From Arenicola marina (taxonomy: Eukaryota > Annelida > Polychaeta > Arenicolidae), in contig OZ025253.1 in assembly GCA_964019135.1 (NCBI GenBank), forward strand, positions 6,453,059 through 6,517,058: a DNA stretch of 64,000 nucleotides, written 5' to 3'. Positions 18,356 through 30,709 of the stretch are shown one piece after another. Numbering within the stretch: the first letter of the stretch is position 1; each line of letters begins with the position of its first letter. The notes below the pieces were generated by a model. The model saw only the letters and a list, made by a program, of their open reading frames with translations, did no database searches and had not been told where the DNA came from. Both the position numbers and the translations under genes were made by a program.

Positions 18356-21300
18356 GATATGTACACATATGTCCCTGTGCTGCCACCACCCGGGCTGATA
18401 TGTACACATATGTCCCTGTGCTGCCACCACCCGGGCTGATATGTACACAAATGTCCCTGTGCTGCCACCACCCGGGCTGATATATACACATATGTCCCTG
18501 TGCTGCCACCACCCGGGCTGATATGTACACATATGTCCCTGTGCTGCCACCACCCGGGCTGATATGTACACATATGTCCCTGTGCTGCCACCACCCGGGC
18601 TGATATGTACACATATGTCCCAGTGCTGCCACCACCCGGGCTGATATGTACACATATGTCCCAGTGCTGCCACTACCCGGGCTGATATGTACACATATGT
18701 CCCTGTGCTGCCACCACCCGGGCTGATATGTACACATATGTCCCTGTGCTGCCACCACCCGGGCTGATATGTACACATATGTCCCAGTGCTGCCACCACC
18801 CGGGCTGATATGTACACATATGTCCCTGTGCTGCCACCACCCGGACTGATATGTACACATATGTCCCTGTGCTGCCACCACCCGGGCTGATATGTACACA
18901 TATGTCCCTGTGCTGCCACCACCCGGGCTGATATGTACACATATGTCCCTGTGCTGCCACCACCCGGGCTGATATGTACACATATGTCCCTGTGCTGCCA
19001 CCACCCGGGCTGATATGTACACATATGTCCGTGTGCTGCCACCACCCGGGCTGATATGTACACATATGTCTCTGTGCTGCCACCACCCGGGCTGATATGT
19101 ACACATACGTCCCTGTGCTGCCACCACCCGGGCTGATATGTACACATATGTCCCTGTGCTGCCACCACCCGGGCTGATATGTACACATATGTCCCAGTGC
19201 TGCCACCACCCGGGCTGATACGTACACATATGTCCCTGTGCTGCCACCAACCGGGCTGATACGTACACATATGTCCCTGTGCTGCCACCACCCGGGCTGA
19301 TATATACACATATGTCCCTGTGCTGCTACCACCCGGGCTGATATGTACACATATGTCCCTGTGCTGCTACCACCCGGGCTGATATATACACATATGTCCC
19401 TGTGCTGCCACCACCCGGGCTGATGTGTACACATATGTCCCTGTGCTGCCACCACCAGGGCTGATATGTACACATATGTCCCTGTGCTGCCACCACCCGG
19501 GCTGATATGTACACGTATGTGCCTGTGCTGCCACCACCCGGGCTGATATGTACACATATATCCTTGTGCTGCTACCACCCGGGCTGATATGTACACATAT
19601 GTCCGTGTGCTGCTACCACCCGGGCTGATATGTACACATATGTCCCTGTGCTGCCACCACCCGGGCTGATATGTACACATATATCCCTGTGCTGCTACCA
19701 CCCGGGCTGATATGTACACATATGTCCGTGTGCTGCCACCACCCGGGCTGATATGTACACGTATGTCCCTGTGCTGCCACCACCCGGGCTGATATGTACA
19801 CATATGTCCGTGTGCTGCCACCACCCGGGCTGATATGTACACATATGTCCCTGTGCTGCCACCACCCGGGCTGATATGTACACGTATGACCCTGTGCTGC
19901 CACCACCCGGGCTGATATGTACACATATGTCCCTGTGCTGCCACCACCCGGGCTGATATGTACACATATGTCCGTGTGCTGCTACCACCCGGGCTGATAT
20001 GTACACATATGTCCCTGTGCTGCCACCACCCGGGCTGATATGTACACATATGTCCCTGTGCTGCCACCACCGGGCTGATATGTACACATATGTCCCTGTG
20101 CTGCCACCACCCGGGCTGATATGTACACATATGTCCCTGTGCTGCTACCACCCGGGCTGATATGTACACATATGTCCCTGTGCTGCCACCACCCGGGCTG
20201 ATATGTACACATATGTCCCTGTGCTGCCACCACCCGGGCTGATATGTACACATATGTCCCTGTGCTGCCACCACCCGGGCTGATATGTACACATATGTCC
20301 CTGTGCTGCCACCACCCGGGCCGATATGTACACATATGTCCGTGTGCTGCTACCACCCGGGCTGATATGTACACATATGTCCCTGTGCTGCCACCACCCG
20401 GGCCGATATGTACACATATATCCCTGTGCTGCTACCACCCGGGCTGATATGTACACATATGTCCCTGTGCTGCCACCACCCGGGCTGATATGTACACATA
20501 TATCCCTGTGCTGCCACCACCCGGGCTGATATGTACACATATGTCCCTGTGCTGCCACCACCCGGGCTGATATGTACACATATGTCCGTGTGCTGCCACC
20601 TCCCAGGCTGATATGTACACATATGTCCCTGTGCTGCCACCACCCGGGCTGATATGTACACATATGTCCGTGTGCTGCCACCACCCGGGCTGATATGTAC
20701 ACATATATCCCTGTGCTGCTACCACCCGGGCTGATATGTACACATATGTCCGTGTGCTGCCACCACCCGGGCTGATATGTACACATATGTCCGTGTGCTG
20801 CCACCACCCGGGCTGATATGTACACATATGTTCCTGTGCTGCCACCACCCGGGCTGATATGTACACATATGTCCCTGTGCTGCCACCACCCGGGCTGATA
20901 TGTACACATATGTCCCTGTGCTGCTACCACCCGGGCTGATATGTACACATATGTCCCTGTGCTGCCACCACCCGGGCTGATATGTACACATATGTCCGTG
21001 TGCTGCTACCACCCGGGCTGATATGTACACATATGTTCCTGTGCTGCCACCACCCGGGCTGATATGTACACATATGTCCCTGTGCTGCCACCACCCGGGC
21101 TGATATGTACACATATGTCCCTGTGCTGCTACCACCCGGGCTGATATGTACACATATGTTCCTGTGCTGCCACCACCCGGGCTGATATGTACACATATGT
21201 CCCTGTGCTGCCACCACCCGGGCCGATATGTACACATATGTCTCTGTGCTGCCACCACCCGCGCTGATATGTACACATATGTCGCTGTGCTGCCACCACC

Positions 21301-23892
21301 CGGGCTGATATGTACACATATGTCCCCGTGCTGCTACCACCCGGGCTTATATGTACACACATGTCCCTGTGCTGCCACCACCCGGGCTGATATGTACACA
21401 TATGTCCCTGTGCTGCCACCACCGGGCTGATATGGACACATATGTCCCTGTGCTGCCACCACCCGGGCTGATATGTACACAAATGTCCCTGTGCTGCCAC
21501 CACCCGGGCTGATATGTACACATATGTCCCTGTGCTGCCACCACCCGGGCTGATATGTACACATATGTCCCTGTGCTGCTACCACCCGGGCTGATATGTA
21601 CACATATGTTCCTGTGCTGCCACCACCCGGGCTGATATGTACACATATGTCCCTGTGCTGCCACCACCCGGGCCGATATGTACACATATGTCTCTGTGCT
21701 GCCACCACCCGCGCTGATATGTACACATATGTCGCTGTGCTGCCACCACCCGGGCTGATATGTACACATATGTCCCCGTGCTGCTACCACCCGGGCTTAT
21801 ATGTACACACATGTCCCTGTGCTGCCACCACCCGGGCTGATATGTACACATATGTCCCTGTGCTGCCACCACCGGGCTGATATGGACACATATGTCCCTG
21901 TGCTGCCACCACCCGGGCTGATATGTACACAAATGTCCCTGTGCTGCCACCACCCGGGCTGATATGTACACATATGTCCCTGTGCTGCCACCACCCGGGC
22001 TGATATGTACACATATGTCCCTGTGCTGCCACCACCCGGGCTGATATGTACATATATGTCCCTGTGCTGCCACCAGCCGGGCTGATATGTACACATATGT
22101 CCCTGTGCTGCCACCACCCGGGCTGAAATGTACCTATATGTCCCTGTGCTGCCACCACGCGGGCTGATATGTACACATATGTCCCTGTGCTGCCACCACC
22201 CGGGCTGATATATACACATATGTCCCTGTGCTGCCACCACCCGGGCTGATATGTACACATATGTCCCTGTGCTGCCACCACCCGGGCTGATATGTACACA
22301 TACGTCCCTGTGCTGCCACCACCCGGGCTGATATATACACATATGTCCCTGTGCTGCCACCACCCGGGCTGATATGTACACATATGTCCCTGTGCTGCCA
22401 CCACCCGGGCTGATATGTACACAAATGTCCCTGTGCTGCTACCACCCGGGCTGATATGTACACATATGTCCCTGTGCTGCCACCACCCGGGCTGATATGT
22501 ACACATATGTCCCTGTGCTGCCACCACCCGGGCTGATATGTACACATATGTCCCTGTGCTGCTACCACCCGGGCTGATATGTACACATATGTCCCTGTGC
22601 TGCCACCACCCGGGCTGATATGTACACATATGTCCGTGTGCTGCCACCACCCGGGCTGATATGTACACGTATGTCCGTGTGCTGCCACCACCCGGGCTGA
22701 TATGTACACGTATGTCGCTGTGCTGCTACCACCCGGGCTGATATGTACACATATGTCCCTGTGCTGCCACCACCAGGGCTGATATGTACACAAATGTCCC
22801 TGTGCTGCCACCACCCGGGCTGATATGTACACATATGTCCCTGTGCTGCCACCACCCGGGCTGATATGTACACATATGTCCCTGTGCTGCTACCACCCGG
22901 GCTGATATGTACACATATGTCCCTGTGCTGCCACCACCAGGGCTGATATGTACACAAATGTCCCTGTGCTGCCACCACCCGGGCTGATATGTACACGTAT
23001 GTCCGTGTGCTGCCACCACCCGGGCTGATATGTACACGTATGTCGCTGTGCTGCTACCACCCGGGCTGATATGTACACATATGTCCCTGTGCTGCCACCA
23101 CCAGGGCTGATATGTACACAAATGTCCCTGTGCTGCCACCACCCGGGCTGATATGTACACATATGTCCCTGTGCTGCCACCACCCGGGCTGATATGTACA
23201 CATATGTCCCTGTGCTGCCACCACCCGGGCTGATATGTACACATATGTCCCTGTGCTGCCACCACCCGGGCTGATATGTACACGTATGTCGCTGTGCTGC
23301 TACCACCCGGGCTGATATGTACACATATGTCCCTGTGCTGCCACCACCAGGGCTGATATGTACACATATGTCTCTGTGCTGCCACCACCCGGGCTGATAT
23401 GTACACATATGTCCCAGTGCTGCCACCACCCGGGCTGATATGTACACATATGTCCCTGTGCTGCCACCACCCGGGCTGATATGTACACATATGTCCCTGT
23501 GCTGCCACCACCCGGGCTGATATGTACACATATGTCCCAGTGCTGCCACCACCCGGGCTGATATGTACACAAATGTCCCTGTGCTGCCACCACCCGGGCT
23601 GATATGTACACATATGTCCCTGTGCTGCCACCACCCGGGCTGATATGTACACATATGTCCCAGTGCTGCCACCACCCGGGCTGATATGTACACAAATGTC
23701 CCTGTGCTGCCACCACCCGGGCTGATATGTACACGTATGTCCCTGTGCTGCCACCACCCGGGCTGATATGTACACGTATGTCGCTGTGCTGCCACCACCC
23801 GGGCTGATATGTACACGTATGTCCCTGTGCTGCCACCACCCGGGCTGATATGTACACATATGTCCCTGTGCTGCCACCACCGGGGCTGATAT
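18356..23892 (+). repeat. 41-bp satellite, about 135 copies
   Basis: The unit reads GATATGTACACATATGTCCC then TGTGCTGCCACCACCCGGGC then T, with one or two substitutions per copy. Recurrent variants are CAAATG, GTCCGTG, GTCCCAG, CTGCTACC and CCACCAGGG. Each unit contains ATATG-TACA-CATAT, which can form a small hairpin, and a CCCGGG palindrome. Because 41 is not a multiple of 3 and the minus strand lacks stops in every frame, long minus-strand frames appear in all three phases as 41-residue protein repeats. These are not annotated as genes. Higher-order structure includes a 450-bp tandem duplication (about 21037-22029) and a variant block repeated at 22701, 23029 and 23275. Confidence 0.97.
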
Positions 23893-25701
23893 GAATCTAG
23901 CTCCCCATGGATCGACTCGAGACATACAGTGTTAGTTTTCGTTGTGTGACTTTATGATATTGAAATCTGAATCCTGTGTATAATTCGAATATCTGTCGCT
24001 GGAATAGTGAAGAAATGTATTGCCACACTAGAAGTCCACATCCTGTACAACACAACATAGGGACAAGTAATGAAATACAAGAAGTGATCGCATCTCTCCG
24101 CGTGACCAGAGATGCAATGGGAGAGATCTTATCCGACAACCACGACCGGAGAGCCATATGCTGGCACCAGAGGTCGCTACCGCCTGGACCAACTAATGAA
24201 GGATCCAAATCAATATCGGGTAATGACAGCCGCTGTTGCCATGTTACACATTTCAAACCACTGTTTATAAGATATGTGCACGCTAGACGCCCTCTGTCGG
24301 GCAAGAACATCTGACGTCAACATGAATTACTCTTTCGTAATTTAAGTGAAAACAAATCGGTCCGTATAAATTGGAAGGGAACAAGGGGTATTCCCGTTCA
24401 TCATGAATTTAATATCATGAATCCGCCCTTCCTTTGTATCCCGAAAGTTTAATTCATCGTGACCTTTTTAATTCATCGTGACCTGGAAATAAAGACATTT
24501 ATTCTTCGTGATCTAGGAACACGACCCCTCCTTGCCGCTCCACTAAATTGGTTCACCATCATCAAGGTCTGCACTGGCATAAGAAAGTTGCTAAAGGTTG
24601 CACACCATCAACTGTCAAGGCCCTTAAGCTCAACCAGAGAAGAAGTTAAATAGGTTAACAAGCGTCATAGTCCCGCAGCCAGTTCTGTGCCGGCAGTGAC
24701 GTCAACAGGCACGGCCGTGTACCGCCAAATGGAAGTTATTTACGAGCGAGAGTGAATCATCCATTGAATTACGATAGCGAAGGCGATTAGGTCACGTGAT
24801 TATGTGGCCCCACAGAGAGTTACTGTACTAAGTAGGCCAACCCGGTGAGTTACTGTACTAAGTAGGCCACCAAGATTCTGTTTAACAAACATGCAAGTCC
24901 GTAGTCCGGAGTCCGGAGTCCGGAGTCCGGAGTCCGTCCCCGCAAGCCCCCACCAATCCGAACAGCGGTGGCAGCCCTGCCAGCCCACACAGCGATCCGG
25001 ACAGCGGGGGCAGCCCCGCCAGCCCCCTTTTTTTTCACTCGGCGGATGTATCGTGCCCCGCACCACGCCGGAAGTAGACCTGGTACACTCACACAGGCAG
25101 ACGGCGCACGTGGCGAGAACCAGGGCGAGGAAATCCGAGATTTGGATGCTATTTCATCCGTCTGCATAGTACCAACAGCGAGAGCGCGGCTGAATCCAAG
25201 ACATTTATTTAGCCACACATGGGTTAAACATGAGGATTATTTCTATTGAGGCACCACAGGGGGTGGATGCAGCATACCAGTGATTGATATCTAGGTCGTC
25301 GTGAATGAGTTATGAACCTGTTATTCCGGTATTCAGCGGAATGTGATAGCAAGCCGTGAAACAAAAACAACAACGGGTCTAATTCCAAGTAATCCTTTCC
25401 CATTCTTCCGAATTATTCAATCAATCAACTTCCCCCTACTTGATGTTTTAACCCGTGCGATTGTTCTCCATGCTGAACTCTGGGCCACTTCCGCCGATTA
25501 CTGCACGCTTAGGTTAATGTATCAATGATGCAACGATATCGACTTTGTGTGGAGACTCGTTATATCTGGATGTTACATTAAAAAAAAATCGCTGTTCTTG
25601 TATAGAGAGACAGGCGGCATTGCATCATTATTACAGGGAGCCTATGGTGGCGGCAATAACCGAACACCGTCTCCGCCCCATAGGCGGCGCTGTAGTCGCC
25701 T
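23893..25701. other. Nongenic DNA between the 41-bp and 36-bp arrays
   Basis: Overlapping 110-137-codon frames at about 23897-24314 lie on both strands, have no splice or family support and are treated as chance. It holds CGCCCTCTGTCGGGC (CTCF-like) at 24290, a duplicated AGTTACTGTACTAAGTAGGC (24816 and 24847), a GTCCGGA heptamer run at 24899-24935, and a two-copy ~40-bp repeat with CCGGACAGCG at 24955-25026. Confidence 0.5.
24899..24935 (+). repeat. Heptanucleotide microsatellite (GTCCGGA)n
   Basis: About five consecutive copies of AGTCCGG/GTCCGGA are seen directly. Confidence 0.85.
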
Positions 25702-27453
25702 ATATGCCTATGCCAGGCGGCACGTTCCTACGCAGATCTATGCCTATGCCAGGCGCCACGTTCCTACGCAGATCTATGCCTACTCCAGGCGCCACGTTCC
25801 TACGCAGATCTATGTCTACGCCAGGCGCCACGTTCCTACGCAGATCTATGCCTATGCCAGGGGCCACGTTCCTACGCAGATCTATGCCTATGCCAGGCGC
25901 CACGTTCCTACGCAGATCTATGCCTACTCCAGGCGCCACGTTCCTACGCAGATTTATGTCTACGCCAGGCGCCACGTTCCTACGCAGATCTATGCCTATG
26001 CCAGGCGCCACGTTCCTACGCAGATCTATGCCTACTCCAGGCGCCACGTTCCTATGCAGATCTATGCCTATGCCAGGGGCCACGTTCCTACGCAGATCTA
26101 TGCCTACTCCAGGCGCCACGTTCCTACGCAGATCTATGCCTACTCCAGGCGCCACGTTCCTACGCAGATCTATGTCTACGCCAGGCGCCACGTTCCTACG
26201 CAGATCTATGCCTATGCCAGGCGCCACGTTCCTACGCAGATCTATAGATCTATGCCAGGCGCCACGTTCCTACGCAGATCTATGCCTATGCCAGGCGCCA
26301 CGTTCCTACGCAGATCTATGCCTATGCCAGGCGCCACGTTCCTACGCAGATCTATGCCTATGCCAGGCGCCACGTTCCTACGCAGATCTATGCCTATGCC
26401 AGGCGCCACGTTCCTACGCAGATCTATGCCTATGCCAGGCGCCACGTTCCTACGCAGATCTATGCCTATGCCAGGCGCCACGTTCCTACGCATATCTATG
26501 CATATGCCAGGCGCCACGTTCCTACGCAGATCTATGCCTATGCCAGGCGCCACGTTCCTACGCAGATCTATGCCTATGCCAGGCGCCACGTTTCTAAGCA
26601 GATCTATGCCTATGCCAGGCGCCACGTTCCTACGCTTATTTCTGGAGATCTATGCCAGGCGCCACGTTCCTACGCAGATCTATGCCTATGCCAGGCGCCA
26701 CGTTTCTAAGCAGATCTATGCCTATGCCAGGCGCCACGTTCCTACGCAGATCTATAGATCTATGCCAGACGCCACGTTCCTACGCAGATCTATGCCTATG
26801 CCAGGCGCCACGTTCCTACGCAGATCTATGCCTATGCCAGGCGCCACGTTCCTACGCAGATCTATAGATCTATGCCAGGCGCCACGTTCCTACGCAGATC
26901 TATGCCTATGCCAGGCGCCACGTTCCTACGCAGATCTATGCCTATGCCAGGCGCCACGTTCCTACGCAGATCTATGCCTATGCCAGGCGCCACGTTCCTA
27001 CGCAGATCTATGCCTATGCCAGGCGCCACGTTCCTACGCAGATCTATAGATCTATGCCAGGCGCCACGTTCCTACGCAGATCTATGCCTATGCCAGGCGC
27101 CACGTTCCTACGCAGATCTATGCCTATGCCAGGCGCCACGTTCCTACGCATATCTATGCCTATGCCAGGCGCCACGTTCCTACGCAGATCTATGCCTATG
27201 CCAGGCGCCACGTTCCTACGCAGATCTATGCCTATGCCAGGCGCCACGTTCCTACGCAGATCTATGCCTATGCCAGGCGCCACGTTCCTACGCAGATCTA
27301 TAGATCTATGCCAGGCGCCACGTTCCTACGCAGATCTATAGATCTATGCCTATGCCAGGCGCCACGTTTCTACGCAGATCTATGCCTCACCGAGGCGCCA
27401 CGTTCCTAAGCGTATCTATGCCTAGGCGCCACGTTCCTACGCAGATCTATGCC
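25702..27453 (+). repeat. 36-bp satellite, block 1
   Basis: The unit reads AGATCTATGCCTATGCCAGG then CGCCACGTTCCTACGC. Variants have ACTCC or ACGCC for ATGCC, and a +2 form AGATCTATAGATCTATGCCA. Each unit has one AGATCT and one GGCGCC palindrome. At 12 codons per unit it gives long 12-residue-periodic frames on both strands (MPMPGATFLRRS, YAYARRHVPTQI or CLCQAPRSYADL on plus; VAPGIGIDLRRN on minus). The +2 variants interrupt each frame, which argues against coding. Degenerate units mark the right edge (27385-27453). Confidence 0.96.
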
Positions 27454-28289
27454 TGCGACAGGGGCAGTAGATCTTTGCCCTTCGATATACTGAATATGTT
27501 CTTTCCGACTTAACTCCTTATTTTATGAACTGTAGGCATGTTACTAGGATTATTTAGATTTTTTCCCTTGTCCCAACTATGAAGTTATTACCTTGTAACT
27601 GTGTTAAATGTAATATACCCTGTGTTTTTAGTGCTTACACTGTCAACTAGACCTGCTTACCGAGATAACAGTGCCCGATAGAACATGTCTGATTTCTTCA
27701 GTTGTTTCTCTTAAATATTCATATTGTAAGTACTGGTCAATATACATCGATATAACAATCCCATTATAAATAGGCTGACAACATAAAAACTACCCTCTCC
27801 ATTTGTTCATAAGGTCATCTTGCCTTGTCTTCTGTTACGTCTATAATTCCCCTTAACCTTCTTTAACTTATTTACTGACCGCCAGTGTCTGATTTGATCA
27901 TCTCGGTTACATAATTATTTCAGCAATATTGCGATGTAGACGTGATGGGATGATCAGCATGTGCTCACATGAGTCGCATCTGTGTCCATAGTGTGGTTCA
28001 TGACGAGTGTAATAGCCCCCGGGGGGGGGTTACTTAATACATGGCTGGGTTTGGGAGGGTTCCGCGGTTAAGTCCTCCCCTTTTTCACCGCCAAAATCAG
28101 CTCGGTCGGGGCGTTTTACCGCCAAAACCCGCATTTTCAAAGCCCTCCCCCCCCCCCCCCCGTCGGAAGTTTTCAGATATCCGCTCTATATATGGGGTTA
28201 TCGTCTTCATCATCAATGTCCGCTCTATATATGGGGTTATCGTCTTCATCATCAATGACCGCTTTATATATGGGGTTATCGTCTTCATC
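27454..28289 (+). repeat. Spacer of the segmental duplication, copy 1
   Basis: This unique-looking AT-rich spacer begins GACAGGGGCAGTAGATCTTT and is repeated at 29614-30445 with only scattered differences. One such difference is an extra ~18 bp here around 27875-27895. It ends in a G-run, a C-run and about 2.8 copies of a 39-bp repeat (CCGCTCTATATATGGGGTTA, then TCGTCTTCATCATCAATGT) at 28181-28289, and passes directly into the second 36-bp block. Confidence 0.9.
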
Positions 28290-29613
28290 CGCAGATCTAT
28301 GCCTACTCCAGGCGCCACGTTCCTACGCAGATCTATGTCTACGCCAGGCGCCACGTTCCTACGCAGATCTATGCCTATGCCAGGGGCCACGTTCCTACGC
28401 AGATCTATGCCTACTCCAGGCGCCACGTTCCTACGCAGATCTATGCCTATGCCAGGGGCCACGTTCCTACGCAGATCTATGCCTATGCCAGGCGCCACGT
28501 TCCTACGCAGATCTATGCCTACTCCAGGCGCCACGTTCCTACGCAGATCTATGTCTACGCCAGGCGCCACGTTCCTACGCAGATCTATGCCTATGCCAGG
28601 GGCCACGTTCCTACGCAGATCTATGCCTACTCCAGGCGCCACGTTCTTACGCAGATCTATGCCTATGCCAGGGGCCACGTTCCTACGCAGATCTATGCCT
28701 ACTCCAGGCGCCACGTTCCTACGCAGATCTATGCCTACTCCAGGCGCCACGTTCCTACGCAGATCTATGTCTACGCCAGGCGCCACGTTCCTACGCAGAT
28801 CTATGCCTATGCCAGGCGCCACGTTCCTACGCAGATCTACAGATCTATGCCAGGCGCCACGTTTCTACGCAGATCTATGCCTATGCCAGGCGCCACGTTC
28901 CTACGCAGATCTATGCCTATGCCAGGCGCCACGTTCCTACGCAGATCTATGCCTATGCCAGGCGCCACGTTCCTACGCAGATCTATAGATCTATGCCAGG
29001 CGCCACGTTCCTACGCAGATCTATGCCTACTCCAGGCGCCACGTTCCTACGCAGATCTATGCCTACTCCAGGCGCCACGTTCCTACGCAGATCTATGTCT
29101 ACGCCAGGCGCCACGTTCCTACGCAGATCTATGCCTATGCCAGGCGCCACGTTCCTACGCAGATCTATAGATCTATGCCAAGCGCCACGTTCCTACGCAG
29201 ATCTATGCCTATGCCAGGCGCCACGTTCCTACGCAGATCTATGCCTATGCCAGGCGCCACGTTCCTACGCAGATCTATGCCTATGCCAGGCGCCACGTTC
29301 CTACGCAGATCTATAGATCTATGCCAGGCGCCACGTTCCTACGCAGATCTATGCCTATGCCAGGCGCCACGTTCCTACGCAGATCTATGCCTATGCCAGG
29401 CGCCACGTTCCTACGCAGATCTATGCCTATGCCAGGCGCCACGTTCCTACGCAGATCTATAGATCTATGCCAGGCGCCACGTTCCTACGCAGATCTATAG
29501 ATCTATGCCTATGCCAGGCGCCACGTTCCTACGCAGATCTATGCCTCAGCGAGGCGCCACGTTCCTAAGCGTATCTATGCCTAGGCGCCACGTTCCTACG
29601 CAGATCTATGCCT
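28290..29613 (+). repeat. 36-bp satellite, block 2
   Basis: It uses the same unit and variants as 25702-27453. The order of ACTCC, ACGCC and ATGCC variants and the degenerate right edge (CTCAGCGAGGCGCC and CTAAGCGTATC) are also shared. It is therefore a duplicate of block 1 and not an independent expansion. Confidence 0.96.
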
Positions 29614-30509
29614 ACGACAGGGGCAGTAGATCTTTTCCCTTCGATATACTGAATATGTTCTTTCCGACTTAACTCCTCATTTGATGAACTGTAGGCATGT
29701 TACTAGGATTATTTAGATTTTTGCTCTTGTCCCAACTATGAAGTTATTACCTTGTAACTGTGTTAAATGTAATATACCCTGTGTTTTTAGTGCTTACTCT
29801 GTCAACTAGACCTGCTTACCGAGATAACAGTGCCCGATAGAACATGTCTGATTTCTTCAGTTGTTTCTCTTAAATATTCATATTGTAAGTACTGGTCAAT
29901 ATACATCGATATAACAATCCCATTATAAATAGGCTGACAACATTAAAACTACCCTCTCCATTTGCTGATAAGGTCATCTTGGCTTGTCTTCTGTTACGTC
30001 TATAATTCCCCTTAACCTTCGTTAACTTATTTACTGATCATCTCGGTTACAGAATTATTTCAGCAATATTCCGATGTAGACGTGATGGGATGATCAGCAT
30101 GTGCTCACATGAGTCGCATCTGTGTCCATAGTGTGGTTCATGACGAGTGTAATAGCCCCCGGGGGGGGGGGGTTACTTAATACATGGCTGGGTTTGGGAG
30201 GCTTCCGCGGTTAAGTCCTCCCCTTTTTCACCGCCAAAATCAGCTCGGTCGGGGCGTTTTACCGCCAAAACCCGCATTTTCAAAGCCCCCCCCCCCCCCG
30301 TCGGAAGTTTTCAGATATCCGCTCTATATATGGGGTTATCGTCTTCATCATCAATGTCCGCTCTATATATGGGGTTATCGTCTTCATCATCAATGTCCGC
30401 TCTATATATGGGGTTATCGTATTCATCCTCAATGTCCGCTCTATAGGGGTATCTCTTTCATAACAAAAATCCGCTCTTTTAGGCATTAAGGCACCCGCGG
30501 ACCACCCGC
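29614..30509 (+). repeat. Spacer of the segmental duplication, copy 2
   Basis: It is the counterpart of 27454-28289. The 39-bp repeat (30319-30445, about 3.2 copies) is followed by sequence absent from copy 1 (ATCCGCTCTTTTAGGCATTA...) up to the assembly gap. Confidence 0.9.
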
Positions 30510-30709
30510 NNNNNNNNNNNNNNNNNNNNNNNNNNNNNNNNNNNNNNNNNNNNNNNNNNNNNNNNNNNNNNNNNNNNNNNNNNNNNNNNNNNNNNNNNNN
30601 NNNNNNNNNNNNNNNNNNNNNNNNNNNNNNNNNNNNNNNNNNNNNNNNNNNNNNNNNNNNNNNNNNNNNNNNNNNNNNNNNNNNNNNNNNNNNNNNNNNN
30701 NNNNNNNNN
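30510..30709. other. Assembly gap, 200 N
   Basis: Exactly 200 undetermined bases separate the end of the 36-bp duplication from the 16-bp array. A round number usually marks a gap of unknown or conventional size, so the linkage and distance across it are not shown by the sequence. Confidence 0.99.

Noticed and set aside
18221..23925. Long minus-strand ORFs (up to 539 codons) in the 41-bp array
   Set aside because: They are stop-free in all three frames, perfectly periodic, and without starts, domains or splice context; the simplest reading is a stop-free repeat unit.
23897..24314. Opposed 137- and 112-codon ORFs beside the 41-bp array
   Set aside because: They overlap each other, one begins inside the array edge, and no family pattern was recognised.
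25545..29462. Long 12-residue-repeat ORFs (up to 500 codons) in the 36-bp arrays
   Set aside because: Several frames on both strands are open at once and +2 variant units break each frame in turn, so no single frame is preserved.
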